A DNA stretch of 6,204 nt from an uncultured Pirellulaceae bacterium (GTDB lineage Bacteria > Planctomycetota > Planctomycetia > Pirellulales > Pirellulaceae). Below the pieces are notes generated by a model. It was not told the origin of the DNA and made no database searches. It worked only from the letters and a program-made list of their open reading frames with translations. Position numbers and translations under genes: made by a program. This document shows, piece by piece, positions 1-6,110 of this stretch (position 1 is its first letter; each line of letters opens with the position of its first letter). The stretch lies in NCBI GenBank assembly GCA_934255105.1, contig CAKQNH010000305.1:1-6204 (forward strand), written 5' to 3'.

Positions 1-16
1 GGCTCGGTTGGCCAAC

Positions 17-35
17 GGCTATATTTATCATAGCC
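17..35. repeat. Small hairpin in the left arm of the palindromic element
   Basis: GGCTAT (17-22) pairs perfectly with ATAGCC (30-35) around a 7-nt AT-rich loop. It overlaps the first GGCCAACGG copy, so this arm could fold alone or pair with the opposite arm. Confidence 0.5.
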
Positions 36-73
36 AGCAGCAAAGCCCCTGGAACTGAAACCCACACAGACCC

Positions 74-133
74 TTTTGGCCAACGGTCATAGTCAATCCG
101 AGCTCACCCATTGAATATGGCCGTTGGCCAAAA
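74..133. repeat. 24-bp hairpin at the core of the palindromic element
   Basis: Bases 74-97 are complementary to 110-133, with 22 Watson-Crick pairs, one G-T wobble (87/120) and one mismatch (92/115), around a 12-nt loop (98-109). The outer part of the stem is TTTTGGCCAACGG facing CCGTTGGCCAAAA. As RNA it would be a very stable hairpin; as DNA it could extrude as a cruciform. The downstream arm ends in AAAA rather than a T-run on the plus strand. On the minus strand the same stem ends in TTTT, so it could act as a terminator for leftward transcription. Confidence 0.7.
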
Positions 134-153
134 CACGTCGTACGTCCTAACTT

Positions 154-172
154 CCTGGGGTGATACCCCAGG
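154..172. repeat. Perfect 7-bp hairpin in the right arm
   Basis: CCTGGGG (154-160) pairs with CCCCAGG (166-172) across a TGATA loop. A second short stem follows at 185-197 (AGGCC, loop GTT, GGCCT). Neither has a T-tract after it on the plus strand, so I do not call a terminator. From memory, similar CCTGGGG/CCCCAGG intergenic hairpins occur in planctomycete genomes; I cannot verify this here. Confidence 0.5.
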
Positions 173-276
173 CTATGTTGAGAAAGGCCGTTGGCCTAAG
201 GAACCAAACACGTTAAATAGTGCAACTTCAAAACTCGCAGGCCAGGCATTTTGTGCATTTGGACACTCCACTTTGC

Positions 277-292
277 TGGCACCCGAGTTGGT
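277..292 (+). promoter_or_regulatory. Candidate sigma-54 (-24/-12) promoter of the permease operon
   Basis: TGGCAC at 277-282, a 5-base spacer, then TTGGT at 288-292 matches the RpoN consensus TGGCACG-N4-TTGC(A/T), except C for G at the seventh base and G for C in the -12 GC pair. The GG-to-G spacing of 12 is correct. Transcription would start near 302-304, about 22 bases before the ATG at 325, which leaves room for GAGG at 310-313. Against it are the altered -12 element and the lack of a visible enhancer-binding regulator gene. Single near matches of this kind also arise by chance. Confidence 0.3.
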
Positions 293-324
293 ATTTACAC
301 ACCCTTGACGAGGCGCTTGCCGCT

Positions 325-2076
325 ATGAGTAGCGAATTTCTTGCATTGCTGGCGTTGCTGCCGATTGCCGCGGTGGCCCTGCTGTTGGTAGGCTTGCGCT
401 GGCCAGCCAGTCGGGCCATGCCCGTGTGCTACTTCGTGGCTGTGGCATTGGCGCTGGGCGTGTGGCAGGTGCCGCTGGTCCAAGTTACCGCCGCATCGCT
501 CAAAGGCATTATCGTAGCGCTCGAATTGCTGTACATCATCTTTGGAGCAATTCTGCTGCTCAATACGCTGCGCGAAAGTGGTGGGCTGCAAGCGATTCGT
601 CAGTCTTTCTGTAATATTTCTCCCGACCGTCGAGTGCAGGTCATCATTGTGGCCTGGCTGTTTGGTTCATTCATCGAAGGTGCTGCGGGGTTTGGTACAC
701 CGGCGGCCGTAGCTGTGCCGTTATTAGTCGGCCTTGGATTTCCTGCGCTGCCGGCGGTGATTGCAGGCATGATGATCCAATGCACGCCGGTTTCGTTTGG
801 TGCTGTCGGAACGCCGATACTCATTGGCGTTTCGACGGGACTAGCAGGCCAAGGGACGATCGACGAGTTTGCCACGCAGGCGGGGTTCGAAAATGGTCGC
901 GCGCTGTTGTGTTTAATCGGCTTCCGCGTGGCCTGTCTGCACGCCATGGCGGGAATGTTTGTTCCCCTGTTTGTGGTTGCCACGATGACTCGCATTTTTG
1001 GGCGTAATAAGAGCTTTACTGAGGGCTTGCGTGTGTGGCCTTTTGCATTGTTTGCGGCGTGTGCCATGATCGTGCCCTATCTCTTGGTCGCTTGGTTGTT
1101 AGGCCCTGAGTTCCCGTCCCTGCTGGGCGGACTGATTGGACTGGCCGTCGTGATACCTGCGGCCCGCGCCGGCTTCCTCGTCCCACGTGGCGATCGAGTT
1201 TGGGACTTTCCGCCCAGCGACCAGTGTTCCAGCGACCAGTGTTCCAGCGACCAGTGTTCCAGCGACCAGTGTTCCAGCGACCAGCGCCCGAGCGACTGGA
1301 CTGACAATGAGAGTACGCAGTCGATAGCAGAGCGTGGTCGGCAGCCACGATTGTTATTGGCGTGGCTACCCTACCTGATCGTGGCCATACTATTGGTCAT
1401 CACGCGCCAGCAGACGCTTCCGGGAACTGGTCTATCCCCGCAAGCTCTGTGCAAGAGCGTTTGCATTCCGTTTAGGAATATTTTGGGTACCGATATTTCG
1501 CAGGTGGTGACGCCGCTCTTTTTGCCGGGGACGGTTTTCATCGTCGCGTCAATGTGTGCTGCGATCCTGCATCGCCTGCAAACGCGGCGGTATGCAGTGG
1601 CCTGGCAGATGTCCTGGCGGACGACGATCGCCGCTTCCGTCGCGCTGATTTTTACTGTGCCGATGGTCCAGGTGTTTATCAACAGCGCGGGTGGAGCGGC
1701 GGGCTACCAACAGATGCCGTTGGCGCTGGCCAAAGGTGTCAAGGATTTGGTGGGCGATGCCTGGCCGTTGCTGGCAACGTTTATCGGTGGACTGGGGGCC
1801 GCCGTGGCTGGCAGCAATACAATTAGCAATATGATGTTCGCGCTATTTCAATATGATGTGGGGCTCAAACTGGGGGTCGATCCCGTGTGGATCGTTGCCT
1901 TGCAAGCCGTCGGGGGCGCAGCGGGAAATACGATTTGCGTGCACAATGTAGTCGCCGCTTCGGCAGTGGTCGGACTGATCGGCAGTGAAGGCGTGGTGAT
2001 TCGCAAGACCTTGCCGCTGTTTTTTTTCTATGCGCTGCTAACCGGTGTCGTGGGATACGCCATCGTGTGGTGGTGA
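325..2076 (+). CDS. lctP: LctP-family L-lactate/glycolate permease
   Basis: Inner-membrane secondary carrier of the LctP (LldP/GlcA) family, which imports lactate, and in some members glycolate, with protons. The 583-residue product is mostly hydrophobic, with roughly 13-14 possible membrane segments. The family hallmark is clear: [13 protein letters not shown] (116-128), followed by [10 protein letters not shown] (133-142) and [13 protein letters not shown] (154-166). The C-terminal part is also typical: [15 protein letters not shown] (495-509), GGAAGN (530-535) and SAVVGLIG (546-553). I chose ATG 325 because GAGG lies at 310-313 and similarity begins with the first hydrophobic segment here; a longer frame from 220 adds 35 unrelated residues. 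The hydrophilic loop at about 288-343 carries a tandem SSDQC repeat and looks longer than in E. coli LldP, compared from memory. The stop codon lies inside a 19-bp tandem repeat, and the dehydrogenase starts 68 bp later, so they are probably co-transcribed. The substrate within the lactate/glycolate group is undecided. Confidence 0.9.
   Translation: MSSEFLALLALLPIAAVALLLVGLRWPASRAMPVCYFVAVALALGVWQVPLVQVTAASLKGIIVALELLYIIFGAILLLNTLRESGGLQAIRQSFCNISPDRRVQVIIVAWLFGSFIEGAAGFGTPAAVAVPLLVGLGFPALPAVIAGMMIQCTPVSFGAVGTPILIGVSTGLAGQGTIDEFATQAGFENGRALLCLIGFRVACLHAMAGMFVPLFVVATMTRIFGRNKSFTEGLRVWPFALFAACAMIVPYLLVAWLLGPEFPSLLGGLIGLAVVIPAARAGFLVPRGDRVWDFPPSDQCSSDQCSSDQCSSDQCSSDQRPSDWTDNESTQSIAERGRQPRLLLAWLPYLIVAILLVITRQQTLPGTGLSPQALCKSVCIPFRNILGTDISQVVTPLFLPGTVFIVASMCAAILHRLQTRRYAVAWQMSWRTTIAASVALIFTVPMVQVFINSAGGAAGYQQMPLALAKGVKDLVGDAWPLLATFIGGLGAAVAGSNTISNMMFALFQYDVGLKLGVDPVWIVALQAVGGAAGNTICVHNVVAASAVVGLIGSEGVVIRKTLPLFFFYALLTGVVGYAIVWW
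1214..1303 (+). repeat. In-frame 15-bp tandem repeat (SSDQC units) inside the permease
   Basis: The unit CCAGCGACCAGTGTT occurs four times identically (1214-1273), then twice in decayed form (1274-1288 and 1289-1303). Fifteen bases is five codons, so copy-number change keeps the frame and alters only the length of a hydrophilic loop (about residues 298-325, reading SSDQC repeatedly). Base-level identity of the four copies points to recent expansion. The unit itself contains CCAG twice. Confidence 0.95.
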
Positions 2077-2120
2077 CGCATTCGTGTAGTGGTGAAATAT
2101 TCGTGTGGTGGTGAAATATT
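2064..2120. repeat. Three tandem 19-bp repeats across the permease stop codon
   Basis: Copies lie at 2064-2082, 2083-2101 and 2102-2120, with no spacer. Copies 2 and 3 differ at one base (CGTGTGGTGGTGAAATATT in copy 3); copy 1 differs from copy 3 at three bases. The stop codon TGA of the permease (2074-2076) is inside copy 1. Nineteen is not a multiple of three, but every copy holds TGGTGA, and only the first is in the reading frame. The array fills most of the gap before the dehydrogenase and ends 10 bases before its GGAG. It may simply be slippage; a protein-binding or mRNA role is speculative. Confidence 0.9.
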
Positions 2121-2144
2121 GGAAGACTCAGGAGAACGCTGGCT

Positions 2145-3092
2145 ATGAGCCCGATGAAGACGATCGCTGCAGGTACAACCAAAATTGGCTGGATTGGAAC
2201 CGGTGTGATGGGTGCCAGCATGTGCGGGCACTTGCTACGGGCTGGGTTTGCTACGACGGTCTACACGCGCACGCGTGAAAAAGCGCAAGGCTTGCTCGAC
2301 CAAGGGGCGGCCTGGGCCGACTCGCCCCGCGCCGTGGCCGAGCGCAGCGACGTGGTGTTCGCCATCGTCGGCTTTCCGCGCGATGTCCGCGAGGTCTTCC
2401 TGTGCCCTGAGAACGGCGCGCTGGCGGGCTGCAAGCTAGGCAATGTGTTAGTCGATATGACTACGAGCGAGCCGTCGCTAGCGGTGGAGATTTTCAAGGC
2501 AGCGCAAGAAAAGCAAGTCCACGCCGTAGATGCGCCCGTTTCGGGCGGAGACAGAGGCGCCCGCGAAGGAGAATTGTCGATCATGATTGGAGGCGATGCC
2601 GCTGTCGTACAATCGCTGCAGCCGTGCCTGCAAGCCATGGGTAAAACGATCGTTCATCAAGGCCCTGCAGGCTGCGGCCAGCATACCAAGATGGTCAACC
2701 AGACATTGATTTCGAGCTTGATGATCGGCATGTGTGAGGCCTTGGTCTATGGGCAGCGGGCCGGACTGGATCTAGAGACGGTGCTCAAGTCAGTCGCCTC
2801 AGGCGCGGCGGGGAGTTGGTCGCTGACCAATCTAGGCCCGCGCATCATCGCCAATAATTTCGAACCTGGGTTTTTTGTAGAGCATTTTATTAAAGACTTG
2901 GGGATCGCTCTGGCCGAAAGCAAACGCATGGGATTGTTCATGCCGGGGCTAGCTCTGGCCGAACAGTTATATTTGTCCGTACAAGCCCGCGGGTGGGGCC
3001 GCGATGGTACGCATGCTCTAACTCTGGCTTTGGCCGAAATGTCTGGCTTTGATTGGACCAGTCGAGAAGAGTCTAAGGGAGCGATTGGATGA
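2145..3092 (+). CDS. NAD(P)-dependent beta-hydroxyacid dehydrogenase (3-hydroxyisobutyrate dehydrogenase family)
   Basis: Cytoplasmic oxidoreductase that interconverts a beta-hydroxyacid and its semialdehyde. Relatives act on 3-hydroxyisobutyrate, tartronate semialdehyde, glyoxylate/succinic semialdehyde or sulfolactaldehyde. The 315 residues are near the usual 290-300 with a short N-terminal extension. The Rossmann loop is GWIGTGVMG (15-23). After the second strand comes [10 protein letters not shown] (38-47); an R here instead of an acidic residue suggests NADPH, as in GLYR-type reductases. DMTTSEP (104-110), the substrate motif DAPVSGG (129-135), the expected catalytic lysine K182 in GQHTKMVNQ and K250 in FIKDLG are all present, so the enzyme looks intact. 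GGAG at 2131-2134 lies 10 bases before ATG 2145; ATG 2154 is a less well spaced alternative. It sits between two transporter genes in one probable operon, which suggests it works on an imported acid. The exact substrate cannot be assigned. Confidence 0.9.
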   Translation: MSPMKTIAAGTTKIGWIGTGVMGASMCGHLLRAGFATTVYTRTREKAQGLLDQGAAWADSPRAVAERSDVVFAIVGFPRDVREVFLCPENGALAGCKLGNVLVDMTTSEPSLAVEIFKAAQEKQVHAVDAPVSGGDRGAREGELSIMIGGDAAVVQSLQPCLQAMGKTIVHQGPAGCGQHTKMVNQTLISSLMIGMCEALVYGQRAGLDLETVLKSVASGAAGSWSLTNLGPRIIANNFEPGFFVEHFIKDLGIALAESKRMGLFMPGLALAEQLYLSVQARGWGRDGTHALTLALAEMSGFDWTSREESKGAIG

Positions 3093-3112
3093 AGTCGAGC
3101 AGCGTCAGATGA
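3075..3112 (+). promoter_or_regulatory. Ribosome binding site and seven-codon mini-ORF linking dehydrogenase to SulP gene
   Basis: AAGGGAG (3075-3081) is a good Shine-Dalgarno sequence. Seven bases further on, ATG 3089 overlaps the dehydrogenase stop as ATGA (3089-3092). That ATG opens a seven-codon frame, MKSSSVR, whose stop TGA (3110-3112) again overlaps the likely start of the SulP gene as ATGA (3109-3112). The SulP ATG has only a weak site of its own. A ribosome could therefore be handed across twice by termination-reinitiation. The overlaps are seen directly; the coupling is inference. Confidence 0.4.
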
Positions 3113-4893
3113 AGCAGTTAGAACAATCCCCCCTGCCCCAGAATGCATCGCCGCCATGGCCCTTGGCGACTGCGCTCCGCGAAACATTTCGCGAGGGCTA
3201 CACGTTTAGTGATTTTCGCCAGGACGCTGCGGGCGGCATCGTGACCGGCATCGTCGCCGTCCCGCTGTCGATGGCTCTGGCAATTGCCGTCGGCGTACCA
3301 CCGCAACACGGTCTCTACACGGCGATTGTGGCTGGCGGATTGACTGCGCTTTTAGGTGGCGCCAAAACCAGCGTTTCGGGACCGACGGCGGCATTCGTCG
3401 TGATCTTGGCCCCGATCGCTGCGCGCTACGGAATTGCAGGGCTTTGCATTGCATCCACCATGGCTGGGATCATTCTGATCCTGCTGGGCATCGCTAAGCT
3501 GGGAAAGCTGATCGAGTTTGTGCCTCACCCGGTGACCACGGGTTTCACTAGTGGCATTGCGGTGGTCATCGCGACGCTGCAGATCAAGGATTTCTTGGGG
3601 CTACAAGTGGAACATATGCCGGACCAATATGTTGAACGGTTACTGGTGTTGGGCCGTGCCGTTCCGAGCCTCAATCTGTCCGATTTGGTGGTTGGCGTCG
3701 CAGCCCTAGCGATGCTGATTATCTGGCCACAGATCAGCAAGCGGATTCCCGCTGCGCTGCTGGCATTATTCGTGGTAGCGGTTGTCAGCTTCGCCGTGCA
3801 GCGAGTATACCCCGATTTCAATCCGGGGACGATCAACGATGGGCGGTTTGTCTACACCACGGCCGCAGGTGAACAGGCGGCAGGCATTCCCAATACGCCC
3901 CCAGTTCCTATTCTTCCATGGCATCTTCCGGGCCCCGGCCCCAGTGCCGAGCCGTTGGTGTTCGATATGGCCCTCATCCGAGCGCTGCTGATGCCCGCCA
4001 TAGCCATTGCCATGTTGGGAGCAATCGAGTCATTGTTGTGCGCTGTCGTGGCTGATGGAATGACGGGCGAAAAGCACGATCCTGACAGCGAGCTAATTGC
4101 CCAAGGGCTGGGGAATATCTCGGCATCTTTCTTTTCTGGGTTCGCTGCGACCGGTGCCATCGCGCGCACTGCGACCGCTATCAGGGCGGGGGCCAAGAGT
4201 CCCATCGCCTCCTTCATCCATGCTGCCTTCGTGCTGTTAGCGATCTTGGTTCTCTCGCCATTGTTGGGGTACTTACCGATGGCTTCGCTGGCCGCGTTGA
4301 TGCTAATCGTCGCCTGGAATATGAGCGACCTCCGCCATTTCGCTCAAATCATTCGCGTGGCACCACGCAGCGATATTGTCGTGCTGCTCACCTGTTTTCT
4401 GCTGACCGTCTTTTTTGATATGGTGGTCAGCGTGGTGACGGGGGGCATGCTGTCAGCCGTGCTGTTCATGGGACGCATGGCTCAGATCTCTGGGACACGC
4501 GTGGTCTCCGGCACGCATCCGCAATTAGTTGCCCCGCTGCCACAGGGCGTGCTGTTGTATGAAGTTCATGGACCGCTGTTTTTCGGCGCCGCCGAAAAAG
4601 CTGCCAGCGCGATTTTGACAGCCGACCGCAGCGTTAAGGCGATCGTCTTGCATATGGTGGACGTGCCCATTATGGATGTGACCGGCTTAGTCGCTCTGCA
4701 GTCGGCGATCGACAAACTTCGGCACGGAGGGGTCTTCGTCGTGCTGGCTGAAGTGCAACAGCAACCGTCCGAACTCTTAAAACAAGCAGGCTTGACTGCC
4801 GAGCCCGGCAAGCTGGCGATTTGCGACAGTTTGGAGCAAGCTGAGACCATGGTGCGTCTGGCCCTGCCCAAGCAACGCAAGGACAAGGCGTAG
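3109..4893 (+). CDS. dauA: SulP-family anion/C4-dicarboxylate transporter with STAS domain (DauA/YchM-like)
   Basis: Inner-membrane SulP (SLC26-type) carrier of 594 residues. The hydrophilic N-terminus (1-40) precedes the transmembrane core (about 41-460), with VGVPPQHGLYTA (61-72), SGPTAA (90-95), GFTSGI (145-150), AIESLL (305-310) and GNISASFFSGFAATGAIART (335-354). A cytoplasmic STAS domain follows (about 470-585) with MDVTG (522-526), the usual conserved loop. The stretches VAWNMS (401-406), LTVFFDMV (432-439) and GPLFFGAAEKA (488-498) closely resemble E. coli DauA (YchM), a succinate/fumarate/aspartate carrier, as I remember its sequence. Family members also move sulfate or bicarbonate, so the substrate is not proven. 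Start choice: ATG 3109 follows the dehydrogenase stop by 16 bases. The same frame is open back to TTG 3049, and TTG 3085 is possible but only 3 bases from the Shine-Dalgarno sequence. The upstream genes suggest an organic-acid substrate. Confidence 0.88.
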   Translation: MKQLEQSPLPQNASPPWPLATALRETFREGYTFSDFRQDAAGGIVTGIVAVPLSMALAIAVGVPPQHGLYTAIVAGGLTALLGGAKTSVSGPTAAFVVILAPIAARYGIAGLCIASTMAGIILILLGIAKLGKLIEFVPHPVTTGFTSGIAVVIATLQIKDFLGLQVEHMPDQYVERLLVLGRAVPSLNLSDLVVGVAALAMLIIWPQISKRIPAALLALFVVAVVSFAVQRVYPDFNPGTINDGRFVYTTAAGEQAAGIPNTPPVPILPWHLPGPGPSAEPLVFDMALIRALLMPAIAIAMLGAIESLLCAVVADGMTGEKHDPDSELIAQGLGNISASFFSGFAATGAIARTATAIRAGAKSPIASFIHAAFVLLAILVLSPLLGYLPMASLAALMLIVAWNMSDLRHFAQIIRVAPRSDIVVLLTCFLLTVFFDMVVSVVTGGMLSAVLFMGRMAQISGTRVVSGTHPQLVAPLPQGVLLYEVHGPLFFGAAEKAASAILTADRSVKAIVLHMVDVPIMDVTGLVALQSAIDKLRHGGVFVVLAEVQQQPSELLKQAGLTAEPGKLAICDSLEQAETMVRLALPKQRKDKA

Positions 4894-5283
4894 TAGGAAT
4901 GGTAAACTATGGTGCTTACTCGATTCCTGTAGATTGGTGCAGGTCCGAACTCGGAAATAGGCAGTCGCGGTTGCCGGGGGACGGCGGAGGCTTAGTTTTC
5001 CCGTAACTCTTAACGTTTCAGATCAGCCCTAGCCAGGGCAACCACCGCCGCTGAGACCCACTCAACCGGAAAATCAAACCGCGAATGGACGCAAATAAGC
5101 GCTAATGTCAGTCTGACATTAGCGTTGATTGGCGGTTGAAAACACTGAAATCAACCGCGCGATTGTTTGTGCTTATCATCCTCGGTTTGAGAACGGTCAT
5201 GAACGTTAAGACTATCCAAAGTCTGGCGACTTCGGCTACGACAATAGTTTTTCTCACGATATGTAATAGGCGGTTGCTGGACA
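4894..5283. other. Intergenic region between the SulP gene and mtfA
   Basis: These 390 bases hold no gene I can support. A 35-codon open frame (4899-5006) has no proper ribosome binding site. A small hairpin lies at 5026-5039 (GCCCT, loop AGCC, AGGGC) without a following T-run. The main structure is the palindromic element at 5074-5139. No classic terminator for the operon is visible on the plus strand. Upstream of mtfA a weak sigma-70-like pair, ACGACA (5238-5243) and TGTAAT (5262-5267) with 18 bases between, would put the start of transcription about ten bases before the GTG; I give this little weight. Confidence 0.6.
5074..5139. repeat. Palindromic element with perfect 12-bp arms
   Basis: CGCTAATGTCAG (5100-5111) and CTGACATTAGCG (5113-5124) are exact reverse complements around a single T. 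The symmetry continues imperfectly outward: AAT (5084-5086) faces ATT (5128-5130), and TCAAACCGC (5074-5082) faces GCGGTTGA (5132-5139). The left arm is about ten bases longer and shows a 10-base rhythm: GCGAATGGAC, GCAAATAAGC, GCTAATGTCA (5081-5110). From memory, GCGAATGGACGC phrases are common in intergenic repeats of planctomycetes and verrucomicrobia. The element may be a dispersed repeat and could slow or end transcription of the operon. There is no T-run after it on the plus strand, but TTTGATTTT follows it on the minus strand. Confidence 0.85.
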
Positions 5284-6048
5284 GTGTTCGGTTGGCTTAA
5301 GAAATACAAACGACGGCGGATCATTGCCCAACGCTTTCCACATGAGTGGGAGGACGTGCTGGAAATGAATGCAGACTTTATGAATTCGCTCAGCCAGCGA
5401 CAGCAAGCCAAAATTCGTCAGTCGGTCCAAATCTTGGTTGCAGAAAAGAACTGGGAGGGATGTGGCGGATTGGTTCTAACCGACGAACATCGTGTGACCA
5501 TCGCCGCTCAAATGGCGCGGATGACGCTCCATTTCGATCAGGATTATTTTGATTCCGTGCTGTCGATTCTAATCTACCCGGCGGCCTACCAGGCCAAGTC
5601 GCAGGAGCAATTGGGCGGAGGCGTGATCGTCGAGGGGCGGTCCGACAGACTAGGTGAAGCCTGGCATCGCGGGCCAGTCATCTTGTCATGGAGCGAGGTG
5701 CTGGAGAACGTTCGCGATGCCTACCCGCAGCGGAATGTGGTGATCCATGAATTCGCCCATCAAATCGACATGCGCAATGGGAGCCATGCCGACGGCTTTC
5801 CGCCGTTGGAATCGGCCGAGGTCGCGCAAAAATGGAGTCGCGTCATGCCGACAGCTTTTGAAGAGCTGACGCATATCTGCCAGATGGGTATCCCGAATCT
5901 TTTGGATTGTTACGGTGCGACGAATCCGGCCGAATTTTTCGCGGTCGCGAGCGAAAGTTATTTTGAACAGCCGGCCGAACTGGAATACCAATGGCCCGAT
6001 GTCTTTGAATTGCTCGATGGGTTCTATTGCAATCGCAGCGATATTTAA
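5284..6048 (+). CDS. mtfA: MtfA-type zinc-dependent peptidase (M90 family)
   Basis: Cytoplasmic zinc metallopeptidase of 254 residues, about the normal length. In E. coli, MtfA binds the glucose repressor Mlc (DgsA), so relieving repression of ptsG, and has aminopeptidase activity. The zinc site HEFAHQID is at 155-162 (H155 and H159 bind zinc, E156 catalytic). NPAEFFAVASESYFEQP (214-230) supplies the third ligand, probably E217 from the spacing in E. coli MtfA as I remember it. The N-terminus MFGWLKKYKRRRI is typical of the family, which supports the GTG start at 5284 although the ribosome binding site is poor (AGG at 5268-5270). There is no signal peptide or membrane segment. The gene has its own leader of almost 400 bases and is probably a separate transcription unit from the carrier operon. 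No Mlc-like gene is in view, so an Mlc-related role is uncertain in this organism. Confidence 0.93.
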   Translation: MFGWLKKYKRRRIIAQRFPHEWEDVLEMNADFMNSLSQRQQAKIRQSVQILVAEKNWEGCGGLVLTDEHRVTIAAQMARMTLHFDQDYFDSVLSILIYPAAYQAKSQEQLGGGVIVEGRSDRLGEAWHRGPVILSWSEVLENVRDAYPQRNVVIHEFAHQIDMRNGSHADGFPPLESAEVAQKWSRVMPTAFEELTHICQMGIPNLLDCYGATNPAEFFAVASESYFEQPAELEYQWPDVFELLDGFYCNRSDI

Positions 6049-6110
6049 CCAGCCTCCGAATGATCCAGTAAGCAACTCGACTTCCTGAGGAAAGCCAGCG
6101 TGGGCCGCCA

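Larger units (their letters stand above)
10..196. repeat. Nested palindromic intergenic element with four GGCCAACGG copies
   Basis: The 9-mer GGCCAACGG occurs at 10-18 and 78-86, and its reverse complement at 121-129 and 188-196. The copies are 68 and 67 bp apart on the two sides, so the outer and inner pairs share one centre near 103. The arms between copies are also related: reading inward from the outer copies, each arm carries CATAGCC, a gap of 9-10 bases, then CCCC(T/A)GGAA, and each ends in TTTT just before the inner 9-mer. This looks like one roughly 68-bp unit present twice in inverted orientation around a hairpin. The architecture resembles a MITE or a REP/BIME-type element. No transposase is nearby and I see no clear target-site duplication. 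Mobility is inference; the symmetry is directly visible. Confidence 0.75.
1..324. other. Non-coding leader region upstream of the permease operon
   Basis: I find no convincing gene here. Open frames cross it (one from about 111, and an upstream extension of the permease frame from 220), but they run through palindromic repeats, resemble no family I know, and lack Shine-Dalgarno sequences. The region divides into a nested inverted-repeat element (10-196) and a plain stretch (207-324) that holds a sigma-54-like promoter candidate and the ribosome binding site of the permease. Any gene to the left of the operon lies outside the window. Confidence 0.7.

Noticed and set aside
10..196. CRISPR array
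   Set aside because: The repeated 9-mers are too short, occur in both orientations, and the spacers are related to each other, which is the opposite of a CRISPR.
111..308. 65-residue open frame in the leader
   Set aside because: It runs through the palindromic element and overlaps the promoter candidate; there is no Shine-Dalgarno sequence and no recognisable domain.
220..324. Upstream extension of the permease reading frame by 35 residues
   Set aside because: The added residues resemble nothing in the LctP family, there is no ribosome binding site at 220, and the candidate promoter and GAGG support ATG 325.
1016..1348. Minus-strand open frames reading GRWNT or WSLEH repeats
   Set aside because: They are reverse-strand readings of the 15-bp repeat inside an intact permease gene. 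Repeats without stops open all frames, so this is not evidence of a gene.
4899..5006. 35-codon plus-strand open frame just after the SulP gene
   Set aside because: AGGA abuts the ATG, too close to act as a ribosome binding site, and the peptide (starting MVNYGAYSIPVDW) matches no family I know. Kept only as a possibility.
5026..5039. Hairpin as operon terminator
   Set aside because: The stem is only 5 bp and is followed by AACCACC, not a T-run, so it does not meet the pattern of an intrinsic terminator.
5151..5411. 86-residue minus-strand open frame
   Set aside because: It overlaps the start of the well-supported mtfA gene in antisense and has no domain or start signal.
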